Of a stretch of DNA of 64,000 nt, positions 1 through 8,707 are shown one piece after another (position 1 is the first letter of the stretch; the number at the start of each line of letters is the position of its first letter). The notes below the pieces were generated by a model. That model did not search any database. It was not told the origin of the DNA and saw only the letters and a list, made by a program, of their open reading frames with translations. The translations under genes and the position numbers were made by a program. The stretch is taken from the NCBI GenBank assembly GCA_019694755.1, contig JAIBBI010000001.1, positions 57,761 to 121,760 on the forward strand. The letters are read 5' to 3'. Source of the stretch: Gemmataceae bacterium (GTDB taxonomy: Bacteria > Planctomycetota > Planctomycetia > Gemmatales > Gemmataceae).

Positions 1-304
1 CATGGATGTTGCCGATCATCAGAACGACCGGTTTGCCCGACTTGCGGGCCGCGACGGCATTGGTCACCGGCGGTTCGGCAATTACCCAGAGGGGAATTTC
101 CCGCCCCTCTCCGCTTTTTCCGAGAGACAGGGGCACAAACGATGGTGCCTGAGCAGCCATCGCCTTGCCGAACGCAAGTACTTCGGCATGGCGAGTCGTC
201 GCCTTGTAGCCTGAGGATTCGGCCGTGGAGCGGGGCAGGTCGGCCGGGGCCGAAGTCGCGCAAGCGAGAAGCACGACTGCTGCGGGAATCCATCGCGCGA
301 ACAT
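1..304 (-). CDS. M14-type zinc carboxypeptidase, N-terminal part only
   Basis: The window edge cuts this minus-strand gene, leaving 101 codons from the ATG at 304. Residues 1-21 form a secretion signal: a short basic start, a hydrophobic stretch AAVVLLACA, then an Ala-rich cleavage region. The rest fits the start of a secreted M14 metallocarboxypeptidase: SLGKSGEGREIPLWVIA is the usual first strand pair, and GKPVVLMIGNIH leads into the first zinc ligand (family pattern G-N-x-H-x-x-E). The His is the last complete residue and the Glu lies beyond the edge, so catalytic competence cannot be judged. It follows the ABC-2 exporter genes on the same strand after a 64-base gap, so co-transcription is possible but not shown. 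The family call comes from this short motif and the context of the preceding strand. Confidence 0.7.
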   Translation of the reverse strand, partial: MFARWIPAAVVLLACATSAPADLPRSTAESSGYKATTRHAEVLAFGKAMAAQAPSFVPLSLGKSGEGREIPLWVIAEPPVTNAVAARKSGKPVVLMIGNIH

Positions 305-368
305 TGCGTATCCCTTCCGAGGAGTTTTCGCTCATTATGCTTGGCAAGGGTCGCCGAGGACAACCCCG

Positions 369-1169
369 TCAACTGCTCGCGCTGCGGTAACTCTGCATCG
401 CCCGGCGGAATACTCGCCGGCTGACAAACAACAGTATGACGGCCGACGCCACTAGATACGCGATCATTTGCGAATCGAGCAACTTGACGACCGAAGCGGC
501 CGGCACGTTGACAGCCAGAAGTACGGGAATGATGAAGGTAAAAAACCACCCGATGGCATTTGTGTAGGGAGCGTTGAATATCTCTTTGGGGTATCGCATG
601 AGACTCATGAACAGCCACCAGAGTTCGTAAAGGCTCTGATTCCGAACGAGCCAAACGGCAGTGGCAGAAAGCATGAGCAGAAAGCTATATGCCATTGCGA
701 CGGCACACGTGAGGCCGACAGCGAAGGCGACATACGCCATTGCAGGCGGAGGGACATCGAGTTGCAGTATTGACCGGGTCATCAGGATGAGGCCGAATAC
801 CGCGCTGGGCAGCGTCGACCACTCCACATGGCGGAATGAGATCAGGAACTGCTCATCCACAGGTTTGAGCAGTACCAGATCGAGGTTTCCCGTACGCACC
901 AGTTCGGAGAATTCACCGAAATTGGACAGAAAGAACGTCTCGATCAGGCTTTCCATCAGGTAGTAGGTACCGAGGAAGAAAAAGTACTGCGGCCGGCTCC
1001 AGCCTGCGACGGCAGCAGTGAAGTCGAACAGCCGATCGTAGAAGAACACCATCAGCCCGAGCCAGAGCAATTCAACGACCACCTTGATCAGGAAATTGCC
1101 GCGGAAAGCCATGTCTCCGAGAAGGCTGACGCGAGCGAAAGCGCGAAACAGTCGCACGTACCTCATCAT
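369..1169 (-). CDS. ABC-2 type transporter permease (second permease)
   Basis: A 266-residue polytopic membrane protein of the ABC-2 permease family (COG3694-like). Six hydrophobic segments are visible, including VVVELLWLGLMVFFYD, the segment around TCAVAMAYSFLLMLSATAV, FFTFIIPVLLAVNVPAAS and a last one near the C-terminus. It contains the family signature region around LVRTGNLDLVLLKPVDEQF, the cytosolic coupling stretch that contacts the ATPase. An upstream GTG at 1190 would overlap the previous gene by 17 bases. The ATG at 1169, placed just after that gene's stop and behind a GGGGGC stretch, is the better start. It works with the permease at 1174-2025 and the ATPase at 2022-3020 as an exporter; the substrate is unknown. 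Confidence 0.85.
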   Translation of the reverse strand: MMRYVRLFRAFARVSLLGDMAFRGNFLIKVVVELLWLGLMVFFYDRLFDFTAAVAGWSRPQYFFFLGTYYLMESLIETFFLSNFGEFSELVRTGNLDLVLLKPVDEQFLISFRHVEWSTLPSAVFGLILMTRSILQLDVPPPAMAYVAFAVGLTCAVAMAYSFLLMLSATAVWLVRNQSLYELWWLFMSLMRYPKEIFNAPYTNAIGWFFTFIIPVLLAVNVPAASVVKLLDSQMIAYLVASAVILLFVSRRVFRRAMQSYRSASS

Positions 1170-1173
1170 CGGT

Positions 1174-2025
1174 TCAGCCCCCGTACGCACTGTAACGCCG
1201 GAGGCCCGTGCGGTAAAGCACCCGGGCCAACAAGAGCAGGACGACGGCCCAGATCGCTTCGATGATCAGCCCGTGGGTGAGATCCAAACCGGTTGTCTTG
1301 CCAAGAAAGACAGTCGCAGGGAAGTACGCGAGATATTGGGTGGGCAGCAGTTTCAGAAACGTGGCCCACGGCTCGCCCAGGACGTCGATGGGGAACATGT
1401 GCCCTGAGACGAAGTAATTAAGCGTCATGATGATGTAAAGCACGGAGCTGACTTCCAGTAGCCAGAAGCCGATCATGCCGACGCAAGCCTCGAATGCGAA
1501 TCCGACGACGAACGCCAGAAGCAGCGATATGAGGTAAGCGACCAGTGTGATAGCGTCGGGCCAGTGGTCGAAGAACCTGTAGCAGATTCCGAAGATCACG
1601 GCATAAGGCAGGGCCGAAGTCACGATGTAAGCGGCCTTATGGGCCGCCCGATACGAGATGAGATATCCGATCAGGTCGAGCGGCTGAACGAGGTACTTCT
1701 TCAAGCTGCCGTCCCGGATATCGCGGGCGATGCCCGAGGCAAGCCCGGGCATCGACGAGAACATCCGGCTGATGTGGACGAGCAGCAGATACGCGATCAT
1801 CTCGCGATACCGGTAGCCGCCCAGTTCCTCCCGGCCGGACTCTTTCGCCCCGTCGAATACAGCGGTCCAGAGTAGGATCGTGGTCAACATCGGCAGGAAG
1901 CGCAGGAACGTGCCGAGAAAAAAATCGCCGCGGTATGCGAACCGTTCCGTGAGCGAAACGCGAAAGATTCGGAGGTATTTCCGGAAGGCCGCGAGGATGC
2001 CGGGGGTTGCGGATAGGGTGTTCAC
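1174..2025 (-). CDS. ABC-2 type transporter permease (first permease)
   Basis: A 283-residue membrane protein of the ABC-2 permease family (COG4587-like) with about six transmembrane segments, among them TFLRFLPMLTTILLWTAVFD and IIEAIWAVVLLLLARVLY. The cytosolic stretch GIARDIRDGSLKKYLVQPLD is the counterpart of the G-x-L-D-x-x-L-x-x-P region in the partner permease, so the two are paralogous halves of one channel. The start is a GTG whose last bases overlap the TGA of the ATPase gene (GTGA), a sign of translational coupling. Together with its neighbours it forms a three-gene exporter operon. Family members are annotated as multidrug or unknown-substrate exporters; nothing here identifies the cargo. 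Confidence 0.87.
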   Translation of the reverse strand: MNTLSATPGILAAFRKYLRIFRVSLTERFAYRGDFFLGTFLRFLPMLTTILLWTAVFDGAKESGREELGGYRYREMIAYLLLVHISRMFSSMPGLASGIARDIRDGSLKKYLVQPLDLIGYLISYRAAHKAAYIVTSALPYAVIFGICYRFFDHWPDAITLVAYLISLLLAFVVGFAFEACVGMIGFWLLEVSSVLYIIMTLNYFVSGHMFPIDVLGEPWATFLKLLPTQYLAYFPATVFLGKTTGLDLTHGLIIEAIWAVVLLLLARVLYRTGLRRYSAYGG

Positions 2026-3020
2026 GAGGCGATTGCCGCCTCCACCGGTGTCGCGGATTGTTCGAAGATTCGAGCGATCGCGTCTTCAAGTGGCGGATCT
2101 TCTACGCTCAGATCTGTCACCGTGTGTTGTGAGAGAAGGTCTGACAGGATGCTGCTGGCTTTGGAGCGATCGATCTGTAGCGTCGCGGCCCGGTCGACCG
2201 CCTGCGTAACTGTGCCATACCGGGAAAGATCGGGGGCCGGCCCGGCGAACTGCAGCCGCAGGAGTTTGACCCGGCCAAACTGGTCGGTGATTCCCTCGAG
2301 CGCTCCGTCATAGACCAGTCGCCCGTGATTGATCACGAGGACCCGCCGGCAGAGCGCCTCGACGTCTCGCATGTAGTGACTGGTCAGCAGCATCGTGATG
2401 CCGCGAGTGGCGTTGTACTCGCGCAGACAGTTCTGGATGATGCCCTGACCCACCACATCGAGACCGATCGTCGGTTCGTCGAGCAGGAGCAGTTCGGGTC
2501 GATGAAGCAGCGCTGCGATGAGTTCCATCCGCATCCGCTCGCCAAGAGAGAGTTCGCGGACCGGTTGCTTCGCCAACTTTTCAACCCGGAACAGCTCGGT
2601 AAGTTCTCCCAGAGTCCGGTCGAATTGGTCCTGCGGCAGGTTGTAGATTTCTCGGTGGAGGCGGAAACTGTCGGCAGCCGGGAGATCCCACCAGAGTTGG
2701 TTCTTCTGCCCCATGATGAGGCTGAAACGCCGGCGGAAGGCGTCGGCCCGGTCCGACGGCGTAAACCCGAGTACCTCGCAGGATCCGTTCGAAGGATAGA
2801 TCAGGCCGGCGAGCATTTTCAGCGTCGTGGTCTTGCCCGCGCCGTTGGGGCCCAGAAAGGCCACCATCTCTCCCGGCTCGATCTCGAAGCTGACGCCGTC
2901 GACCGCACGTACGATCTTGTACTTGCGTGCGAACAGGTGCCGCATGGCTCCCCGGAGCCCCGGCTGTTTTTCGGCGACGCGGTAGTTCTTGCCCAAATCA
3001 CGGGCGATTACGATCGGCAT
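2022..3020 (-). CDS. ABC-2 type transporter ATP-binding protein
   Basis: A 332-residue ABC ATPase that energises the two permeases downstream. Visible motifs: Walker A GPNGAGKTT at residues 57-65, Q-loop in LIMGQKNQLWW, a signature variant LSLGERMRMEL, Walker B LLLLDEPTIGLD and the switch His in LLTSHYMRD. The signature has LSLGE instead of LSGGQ, which is common in this subfamily. About 80 C-terminal residues follow the nucleotide-binding domain. I chose the ATG at 3020 because GAGG lies about seven bases upstream; a GTG at 3044 would add eight residues. This is the first gene of the exporter operon. Confidence 0.9.
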   Translation of the reverse strand: MPIVIARDLGKNYRVAEKQPGLRGAMRHLFARKYKIVRAVDGVSFEIEPGEMVAFLGPNGAGKTTTLKMLAGLIYPSNGSCEVLGFTPSDRADAFRRRFSLIMGQKNQLWWDLPAADSFRLHREIYNLPQDQFDRTLGELTELFRVEKLAKQPVRELSLGERMRMELIAALLHRPELLLLDEPTIGLDVVGQGIIQNCLREYNATRGITMLLTSHYMRDVEALCRRVLVINHGRLVYDGALEGITDQFGRVKLLRLQFAGPAPDLSRYGTVTQAVDRAATLQIDRSKASSILSDLLSQHTVTDLSVEDPPLEDAIARIFEQSATPVEAAIAS

Positions 3021-3069
3021 TCCGGACCTCGAATTCACTCCCACATTGTAGCTACGAAATCGTGATGCG

Positions 3070-3097
3070 TTGACGTTGCCGTCGATTCACCGATAAC
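3070..3097 (+). promoter_or_regulatory. candidate sigma70-type promoter for argG
   Basis: TTGACG (3070-3075), a 16-base spacer and GATAAC (3092-3097) lie about 43 bases before the argG start, in the only intergenic space between the divergent ABC operon and argG. The -35 matches the bacterial consensus at five of six positions and the -10 at four. Planctomycete promoters are poorly defined, so this is a candidate only. Confidence 0.35.
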
Positions 3098-3139
3098 GAC
3101 AGAACGCTTCCGCGCCCGGACAATCCCGAGAGGATTCTG

Positions 3140-4384
3140 ATGGCAGACCGTGTGATTCTGGCTTATTCTGGTGGACTGGACACCTCGGTGATGGTGCCCT
3201 GGATCAAGGACAAGTACAACCTTGATGTCGTCACTTTTACGGCGGATCTGGGTCAGGGTGAAGACATCGAGGCGATCCGCCAGAAGGCCTTGAAAACCGG
3301 TGCCGTCGAAGCTGTTGCGGTCGACGCTCGCAATCTATTCGTGGATTGTTTCGTGTTCCCGGCTTTGATGGCCGGAGCCTTATACGAAGGCCGGTATCCC
3401 CTGGCGACCGCGCTCGGCCGGCCGTTAATCGCGAAACTCATGGTCGATGCCGCCCGAGAATTCAAGGCCAGTGCAGTCGCTCACGGCTGCACCGGCAAAG
3501 GAAACGATCAGGTCCGCTTCGACGTGACGTTTCAGACGCTCGCGCCGGACTTGCGCATCATCGCCCCTGTCCGCGAGTGGACCATGTCCCGGCCGGACGC
3601 ACTAGCGTTCGCGAAGAAGCACAATATCCCCGTCGATGCCAAGCCCGAAAGTCCTTTCAGTGTAGACCAGAATCTCTGGGGCCGAAGCTGCGAGGCGGGG
3701 GTGCTCGAAGATCCCTGGCACGAGCCACCCGAGGCGGCATACGCGTGGACCACAAATCCCGCGAAGGCTCCGGACGCGGCCGAGGAACTCGAGATCGAGT
3801 TCGAGCACGGCAAGCCGACCGCGCTGGACGGGCAGGTTCTCGACGGTGCTGCCCTGATCGAACAACTCAATCAGGTAGGGGGCCGGCATGGAATCGGGCG
3901 AATCGATCACGTCGAAAATCGACTGGTCGGTATCAAGTCGAGGGAACTCTACGAAGCGCCGGCCGCGAGCATCCTTCACACAGCCCATCGCTCACTCGAA
4001 TCGCTGTGCCTCACAAAACAGGCTGCCCGGTTCAAGACGATGATCTCCCAGGAATATGCCGACCTGATCTACAACGGGCTTTGGTTCAGCGCATTTCATC
4101 AGGACCTTTTTGCCTTCGTGGCTTCGAATCAGCGATACGTCGGTGGCACGGTGCGCGTGCGCTGCTACAAGGGGGCGGTCACTGTGATCGGAAGGAAGAG
4201 CGAGCATTCCCTCTATTCCAAGGGGCTCGCCACTTACGACGGCCAGGCTGGCGGTGACCAGTTCGATCAGGCCGCGGCTCAGGGGTTCATCCGCCTTTGG
4301 GGCCTCGGGCAGCAGACACAGGCCCGCCAACAACTGCTCAAAGGCGGGCGCGGGTTTGAGTTGCCCGGTCTTTCGCAGGGGTGA
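3140..4384 (+). CDS. argG: argininosuccinate synthase
   Basis: A 414-residue enzyme that joins citrulline and aspartate with ATP to form argininosuccinate, the seventh step of arginine synthesis, in the cytosol. The N-terminal PP-loop LAYSGGLDTSV (residues 8-18) is the ATP pyrophosphatase signature, and YPLATALGRPLIAK, GCTGKGNDQVRF and NLWGRSCEAG are the citrulline- and aspartate-binding blocks. Length is normal for the family. A GAGAGG ribosome site sits eight bases before the ATG. argC lies 21 kb away on the same strand (25643), so arginine genes are dispersed here rather than in one operon. Confidence 0.97.
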   Translation: MADRVILAYSGGLDTSVMVPWIKDKYNLDVVTFTADLGQGEDIEAIRQKALKTGAVEAVAVDARNLFVDCFVFPALMAGALYEGRYPLATALGRPLIAKLMVDAAREFKASAVAHGCTGKGNDQVRFDVTFQTLAPDLRIIAPVREWTMSRPDALAFAKKHNIPVDAKPESPFSVDQNLWGRSCEAGVLEDPWHEPPEAAYAWTTNPAKAPDAAEELEIEFEHGKPTALDGQVLDGAALIEQLNQVGGRHGIGRIDHVENRLVGIKSRELYEAPAASILHTAHRSLESLCLTKQAARFKTMISQEYADLIYNGLWFSAFHQDLFAFVASNQRYVGGTVRVRCYKGAVTVIGRKSEHSLYSKGLATYDGQAGGDQFDQAAAQGFIRLWGLGQQTQARQQLLKGGRGFELPGLSQG

Positions 4385-4391
4385 CTGGTCG

Positions 4392-5429
4392 TTAAGCCTC
4401 GTCCGGCTCCGCGTCCCACTTCATCACTTCGCGGAGCAGGACGGTGGCGTAACACCCGGAAGGCAGGGAGAAACTGAGTCGTAACCCCGTATCTTCGCTG
4501 GCGACTTCGAGGTCGTTGATGTAGACGAGGTTGTGCCGGCGGGTGCCGTCGAGGAGTTGGCCGAACCCCCGGAATGAATCGGGCGTGAGTTGTCGGTCTC
4601 TCAACAGCGCAGCCTCGCGCTCGGCCGGTATGCCGCCGGCCGGGAACATCTTCCTGCCAAACATCGGGCCCGTCGAAACGACTTCGCGGGCATCGAACCG
4701 CGGCTGATCGACCGTCGCGTCCATGCAGGTGAACATTCCGCCGGCCGGCCATTTCCCGAGCACATCGCCGACCATGACGGTCCGCAAAAGCCCATCAGTC
4801 AGTCGTCGGCTGAGGTAATCGTTGAAAAGGTCGGATTGGGCGGCTGAGAGTGACAGCTTGCGAAGAAATGGACTCAATCGTCGGTCGGGTCCTTCGCGCA
4901 ATTGTCTGAAACCCAGTGTGGCCGTCTCGCCATTTCGGCCGAACCGCTGCGATCCGTAGTAGTTGGGCAGTCCGTGCGTCCGGATCCGCCCGAGGATGGA
5001 CTCGCATCGGGCCAGCCCGTCGGTCCCGACGTCCCGGATCAGGATGCGAAAGCGATTGCCACGCAGATGGCCGGGTTTGAGTTTGTTGCCGTGTCGGGTC
5101 GTCTTGAGCATGCGGATGCCATCGCCGTCCAGTGAACCGAGTCTTGGCTCAGTTTCTGCGGGCACACTGACCCATTGACGCGTGACGGCTCTGCGGTCTT
5201 TAATCCCGGCGGTGCCCACATCCCCCGGCCGGATGCCGAGCCGTTGTGCAACCTGCCGGAGGAAAAACTCGCCACCCAGATCCCGCTTCTCGATCCAGAG
5301 GTAAAGATGGGGGCCATCTCCGCTCGGCTCGTAAGCGGGAATCTCTTCGACTTCGAAGTCGTCGAGTTCGGCTTTGAGTCGGCCACCGGTCCCGGGAAGA
5401 TCGGCCGTAAGGAGCGGAGTCGGGGTCAT
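4392..5429 (-). CDS. truD: tRNA pseudouridine(13) synthase TruD
   Basis: A 345-residue enzyme that isomerises uridine 13 of certain tRNAs, such as tRNA-Glu, to pseudouridine. The catalytic motif GIKDRRAVTRQW places the expected nucleophile at Asp78. The family blocks GNRFRILIRD and LPNYYGSQRFG are also present, and the TRUD insertion domain spans roughly residues 160-310. It is convergent with argG, with 7 bases between the two stops. It is divergent from the aldehyde dehydrogenase gene with only 17 bases between the two start codons, so its promoter must lie inside that neighbour. Confidence 0.95.
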   Translation of the reverse strand: MTPTPLLTADLPGTGGRLKAELDDFEVEEIPAYEPSGDGPHLYLWIEKRDLGGEFFLRQVAQRLGIRPGDVGTAGIKDRRAVTRQWVSVPAETEPRLGSLDGDGIRMLKTTRHGNKLKPGHLRGNRFRILIRDVGTDGLARCESILGRIRTHGLPNYYGSQRFGRNGETATLGFRQLREGPDRRLSPFLRKLSLSAAQSDLFNDYLSRRLTDGLLRTVMVGDVLGKWPAGGMFTCMDATVDQPRFDAREVVSTGPMFGRKMFPAGGIPAEREAALLRDRQLTPDSFRGFGQLLDGTRRHNLVYINDLEVASEDTGLRLSFSLPSGCYATVLLREVMKWDAEPDEA

Positions 5430-5446
5430 GCGAATATCCTAGGAGA

Positions 5447-6856
5447 ATGACGCCACAACCATTTATCGATGAATCCGTCCGCTGCCGCACCGCGCAGAAA
5501 GCGTGGGCGCAACTATCCGTCCGGCAGCGACTCCGATGTGTTCAGGAGTTTCGCCATCAACTCGTCGAGTCGGCCGATGAGCTGACGGCGGCAGTCGAGA
5601 AAGACGTCCACCGGCCGCCTGTCGAAGTCATGGGCTCGGACGTGCTGCCACTGGCGGCAGCCGCGAAGTTCCTCCAGCGATCGGCAGGACGACTCCTCGC
5701 ACCGCGGGCCGTTGCGGAGCCTCCGGTATGGTTGTTCGGCCAGCGCGATGAGGTTCATCGTCGACCACTTGGAGTTGTCGGAATCATTGGCACTTGGAAC
5801 TACCCGATCTTCCTGAACGGCGTGCAGATCCTTCAGGCGCTGACGGCTGGCAACGGAGTGCTGTGGAAGCCGTCGGAATTCGGTCCGACAAGTGCGGCGG
5901 TTTTGCACCGATTGCTCATCAATTCCGCATTCCCGGCTGACCTGATTCAGGTACTCCCGTCAGTCCGCGATGCCGGGCCGCGCCTCGTTGAATCGGATAT
6001 CGATCATCTCGTGTTCACCGGCTCATCGGCTGTCGGGAAGAGAATTGCCGTTCGACTGGCCGAACGGCTGATTCCATCGACGCTGGAGTTGAGCGGCGTC
6101 GACGCGATGTTCGTACTGAAAGATGCCGACATTGGCCTTGCAGCTCGAGCCGCCTGTTTCGGCGTGTCGCTCAACCGCGGGCAGACATGCCTGGCTGTCC
6201 GACGGATTTTTATAGATCGACAAGTGCTCGATGCCTGGGTTGCCGCCATGCGCCCCCTTTTAGAGGCCGTCGGCGATTTGGAGGTTGTCAGCGACTTGCA
6301 GGCCGAGCAGGCACGGGAGATGATCGCCGACGCCAAGGCGGCCGGTGGTACGGCAATCGGAACCGTGCGCAACGACGGGCGGATGATCACACCCCATGTA
6401 TTCCTCAATGGCAACCCCTCCTTGCGGATTTGCCGGGAAGAGTGCTTTGCCCCGTTGGCAGTGGTACTGCCGTTTGACAATCTTGAAGGTGCATTGGCGA
6501 TGGAGGCCCAATGCGGATACGCGCTCGGGGCCAGTGTTTTCACGGCAGAACGGCAGCTTGGAGATGAGATTGCCGCAAGGTTAAGGGTAGGTAGCGTCAG
6601 CATTAACGATCTGATTGCCCCGATCGCGCACCCGAGCACACCGTTCGGTGGCCAAGGCACCAGCGGTTGGGGCGTGACGCAGGGGGCAGAGGGCCTGCGA
6701 GCCATGTCACACCCGCAAACGGTGACCCGGCGGATCGGTAACTGGCGGCCTCATTTCGACAGGCCGACACCCTCTCTCGGGAAGTTGCTAGGTGGTCTGC
6801 TGCGGATATCGCATGGAAGGTGGTGGTGGAGTCGGAGAAAAAAGGCCGGGGCGTGA
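5447..6856 (+). CDS. aldehyde dehydrogenase family protein
   Basis: A 469-residue NAD(P)-dependent dehydrogenase that oxidises an aldehyde to the acid. Visible family features: GIIGTWNYP (Asn of the oxyanion hole), WKPSEF, FTGSSAVGK at the nucleotide site, general base Glu214 in LELSG and catalytic Cys248 in NRGQTCLAVRR. PFGGQGTSGWG matches the C-terminal block. The C-terminus has an unusual Trp/Arg/Lys-rich tail (HGRWWWSRRKK), which could give membrane association as in the class 3 fatty aldehyde dehydrogenases that this sequence resembles in length. AGGAGA precedes the ATG by four bases. The true substrate is unknown. Confidence 0.9.
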   Translation: MTPQPFIDESVRCRTAQKAWAQLSVRQRLRCVQEFRHQLVESADELTAAVEKDVHRPPVEVMGSDVLPLAAAAKFLQRSAGRLLAPRAVAEPPVWLFGQRDEVHRRPLGVVGIIGTWNYPIFLNGVQILQALTAGNGVLWKPSEFGPTSAAVLHRLLINSAFPADLIQVLPSVRDAGPRLVESDIDHLVFTGSSAVGKRIAVRLAERLIPSTLELSGVDAMFVLKDADIGLAARAACFGVSLNRGQTCLAVRRIFIDRQVLDAWVAAMRPLLEAVGDLEVVSDLQAEQAREMIADAKAAGGTAIGTVRNDGRMITPHVFLNGNPSLRICREECFAPLAVVLPFDNLEGALAMEAQCGYALGASVFTAERQLGDEIAARLRVGSVSINDLIAPIAHPSTPFGGQGTSGWGVTQGAEGLRAMSHPQTVTRRIGNWRPHFDRPTPSLGKLLGGLLRISHGRWWWSRRKKAGA

Positions 6857-6874
6857 CACGAATCACGCCCCGGC
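6845..6874. terminator. 12-bp perfect hairpin after the aldehyde dehydrogenase gene
   Basis: GCCGGGGCGTGA (6845-6856) and TCACGCCCCGGC (6863-6874) form a perfect 12-bp stem with a six-base loop overlapping the stop codon. Six A residues precede it (6838-6843) and no T-run follows, so by the classical rule it would terminate minus-strand transcription better. On the plus strand it probably acts as a 3'-end stabiliser or a weak terminator. Confidence 0.6.
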
Positions 6875-7061
6875 TTCCCCCTCCCCAAACTTCGCGGGTG
6901 CAGGCCCGCGGCGAGTGCTCGTCAGATGGGCCGGCGTATAACGGAGGATTCACATGAAGAAAAGGCCACTTTTGGCCGGCCCGGTGACTCGATGCCCCGG
7001 TGACCGGAAAAATTCTTGCACGCATGTCGATTCCGGGCCGCGCCGAACGTAGTCTGGCAGC

Positions 7062-7080
7062 GGCACGACGCGGTCGTGCC
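7062..7080. promoter_or_regulatory. inverted repeat upstream of the YCII/ECF42 operon
   Basis: GGCACGAC-GCG-GTCGTGCC is a perfect 8-bp inverted repeat with a three-base centre, ending 31 bases before the YCII start codon. Its position in the 5' leader suits an operator or a leader hairpin. No function is known. Confidence 0.4.
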
Positions 7081-7111
7081 CAATATGACACCCCTTCGGG
7101 AGGTACGGTCC

Positions 7112-7474
7112 GTGGCTCAATTCATGCTCATCCTGTTCGAAAATCCCGGCGACTTCGCCAGCATGGCCCCCGAGCAAATCCAGCAGGTCATCGAGAAATA
7201 CTCGGCCTGGGGTGCGAAGCTCGGGATGGAAGGGAAGATCGCCGGCGGCCACAAGCTCACGGAGGACGGCGGCCGGAAACTCGACCGCAAGGGCTCGGTC
7301 ATTACCGTGACCGACGGCCCCTACACGGAGAGCAAGGAGGTCATCGGCGGCATCTATATCGTCAAAGCGAAGGACTATGCAGAGGCCTGCGAACTCGCCA
7401 AGACCTGTCCGCACATGGAGTACGGGCGGATTGAAATCCGGCAGATCGACTTCATGGGTCAGCCGGAATCGTGA
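7112..7474 (+). CDS. YCII-related (DGPF domain) protein
   Basis: A 120-residue protein of the YCII family. It begins with the usual FMLILFENPGDF strand and carries DGPYTESKEVIGGIYI, the DGPF-type signature, followed by the helix of the dimeric ferredoxin-like fold. Such proteins are nearly always encoded beside ECF42-type sigma factors; their biochemical role is not settled, although YCII relatives can act as hydrolases. The GTG start at 7112 has GGGAGG eight bases upstream; ATG 7124 is the alternative. The stop overlaps the sigma-factor GTG by four bases (GTGA), so the two are co-translated. Confidence 0.88.
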   Translation: MAQFMLILFENPGDFASMAPEQIQQVIEKYSAWGAKLGMEGKIAGGHKLTEDGGRKLDRKGSVITVTDGPYTESKEVIGGIYIVKAKDYAEACELAKTCPHMEYGRIEIRQIDFMGQPES

Positions 7475-8700
7475 GCGAAGGCGTCCCGCGACTCGTCGAA
7501 CACCTCTTTCGCCACGAGTCGGGAAAGCTGATGGCCGGCCTCACGCGAAAGCTCGGGGCCGGCCGATGGGAACTTGCCGAGGAGTCGGTGCAGGAGGCGA
7601 TGGTCCGCGCGTTGAAGATCTGGCCGTTTCAGGGGCTACCGCCCAATCCGGCCGGTTGGCTCGCGCGGACTGCCCACAACTTCGCCATCGACAGGTTGCG
7701 CCGGGAAGCGGGCACGAACCCGCTCCCTGCGGACCTGATCCGACACGTGGAATCCGCAGGCAGCGATTCCGAATCGATCGACGATCAGCTTGCCATGATG
7801 TTCGCGTGCTGCCATCCCGCGCTCAGTCCCGAATCCCAGGTCGCGCTGACGTTGAAATCGGTCTGCGGATTCAGCGTTGCCGAGATTGCCCGGGCATTCC
7901 TCACGGCTGAGCCGACGGTCGCTCAGCGTCTCGTCAGGGCTAAACGGACATTGGCCGCGCAGGATGTGCCGGTCGCGGTTCCACCGCCGGGTGAGTTGCC
8001 CGAGCGGCTCGACGCCGTGCTGGCCACGCTGTATCTGCTCTTTAACGAGGGCTACTCGGCGCACATAGGCGACGATCTCGTCCGTGAAGAATTGTGTACG
8101 GAAGCGATTCGGCTGACGCGCTGGTTGGCTCATAGCGAAGCAACATCATCCCCGCGGGTGCATGCGTTGCTCGCGTTACAGTTTCTTCAGTCGTCGCGAT
8201 TGGCGGCGCGGACCGATGCGTCGGGCAACCTCCTGCTGTTGGCGGAGCAGGATCGATCGCAATGGGATCAGCGATTGATCCACGCCGGTATCCGGCACCT
8301 GGATGCCGCCAGCGAAGGCGACTCGATAACGCAATATCACATCGAAGCGGGAATTGCCGCGGTCCACGCGATCGCCCCGGACGATGCCTCCACGGATTGG
8401 GCGCACCTGCTCCGCCTTTACGACCGGCTGCTCGGGTGTACCCGGTCGCCCGTGGTGGAATTGAATCGAGCGGTTGCCTTGGCGCGGGTGGAAGGGCCGG
8501 ACGCGGGGTTGGCCGCTCTCGAACCGTTGCGGGTCGCCCTCGGGCAGTATTTTCTCTATCACGCCGTTCTGGCCGATTTGCAATTCAGGTTGGGCCGGCG
8601 AAACGAAGCCGCCCGGGCTTACCGCGCGGCACTCGCGTTGCCGTGCAGTAATCCCGAGCGGCGGTTTCTTCAGTCGCGCCTGGCCTGCTGTGAGACCTGA
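7471..8700 (+). CDS. ECF42-type RNA polymerase sigma factor
   Basis: A 409-residue sigma factor that would redirect RNA polymerase. Residues 1-85 hold the sigma-2 region (ESVQEAMVRALKIW, AHNFAIDRLRRE) and about 110-165 the sigma-4 helix-turn-helix (GFSVAEIARAFLTAEPTVAQR). The remaining 240 residues form the long helical, TPR-like C-terminal extension of the ECF42 group, including LYLLFNEGYSA and LLRLYDRLLG, which is needed for activity in studied members. There is no anti-sigma gene next to it, as is normal for ECF42; the YCII partner takes the neighbouring place. The start is the GTG overlapping the YCII stop. Confidence 0.92.
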   Translation: MSEGVPRLVEHLFRHESGKLMAGLTRKLGAGRWELAEESVQEAMVRALKIWPFQGLPPNPAGWLARTAHNFAIDRLRREAGTNPLPADLIRHVESAGSDSESIDDQLAMMFACCHPALSPESQVALTLKSVCGFSVAEIARAFLTAEPTVAQRLVRAKRTLAAQDVPVAVPPPGELPERLDAVLATLYLLFNEGYSAHIGDDLVREELCTEAIRLTRWLAHSEATSSPRVHALLALQFLQSSRLAARTDASGNLLLLAEQDRSQWDQRLIHAGIRHLDAASEGDSITQYHIEAGIAAVHAIAPDDASTDWAHLLRLYDRLLGCTRSPVVELNRAVALARVEGPDAGLAALEPLRVALGQYFLYHAVLADLQFRLGRRNEAARAYRAALALPCSNPERRFLQSRLACCET

Positions 8701-8707
8701 TGATTGT

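Noticed and set aside
6954..7052. 32-codon ORF with a GGAGG site before the YCII gene
   Set aside because: Good ribosome site but no similarity, unusual composition and no terminator or attenuation pattern; could be a leader peptide but is not supported.
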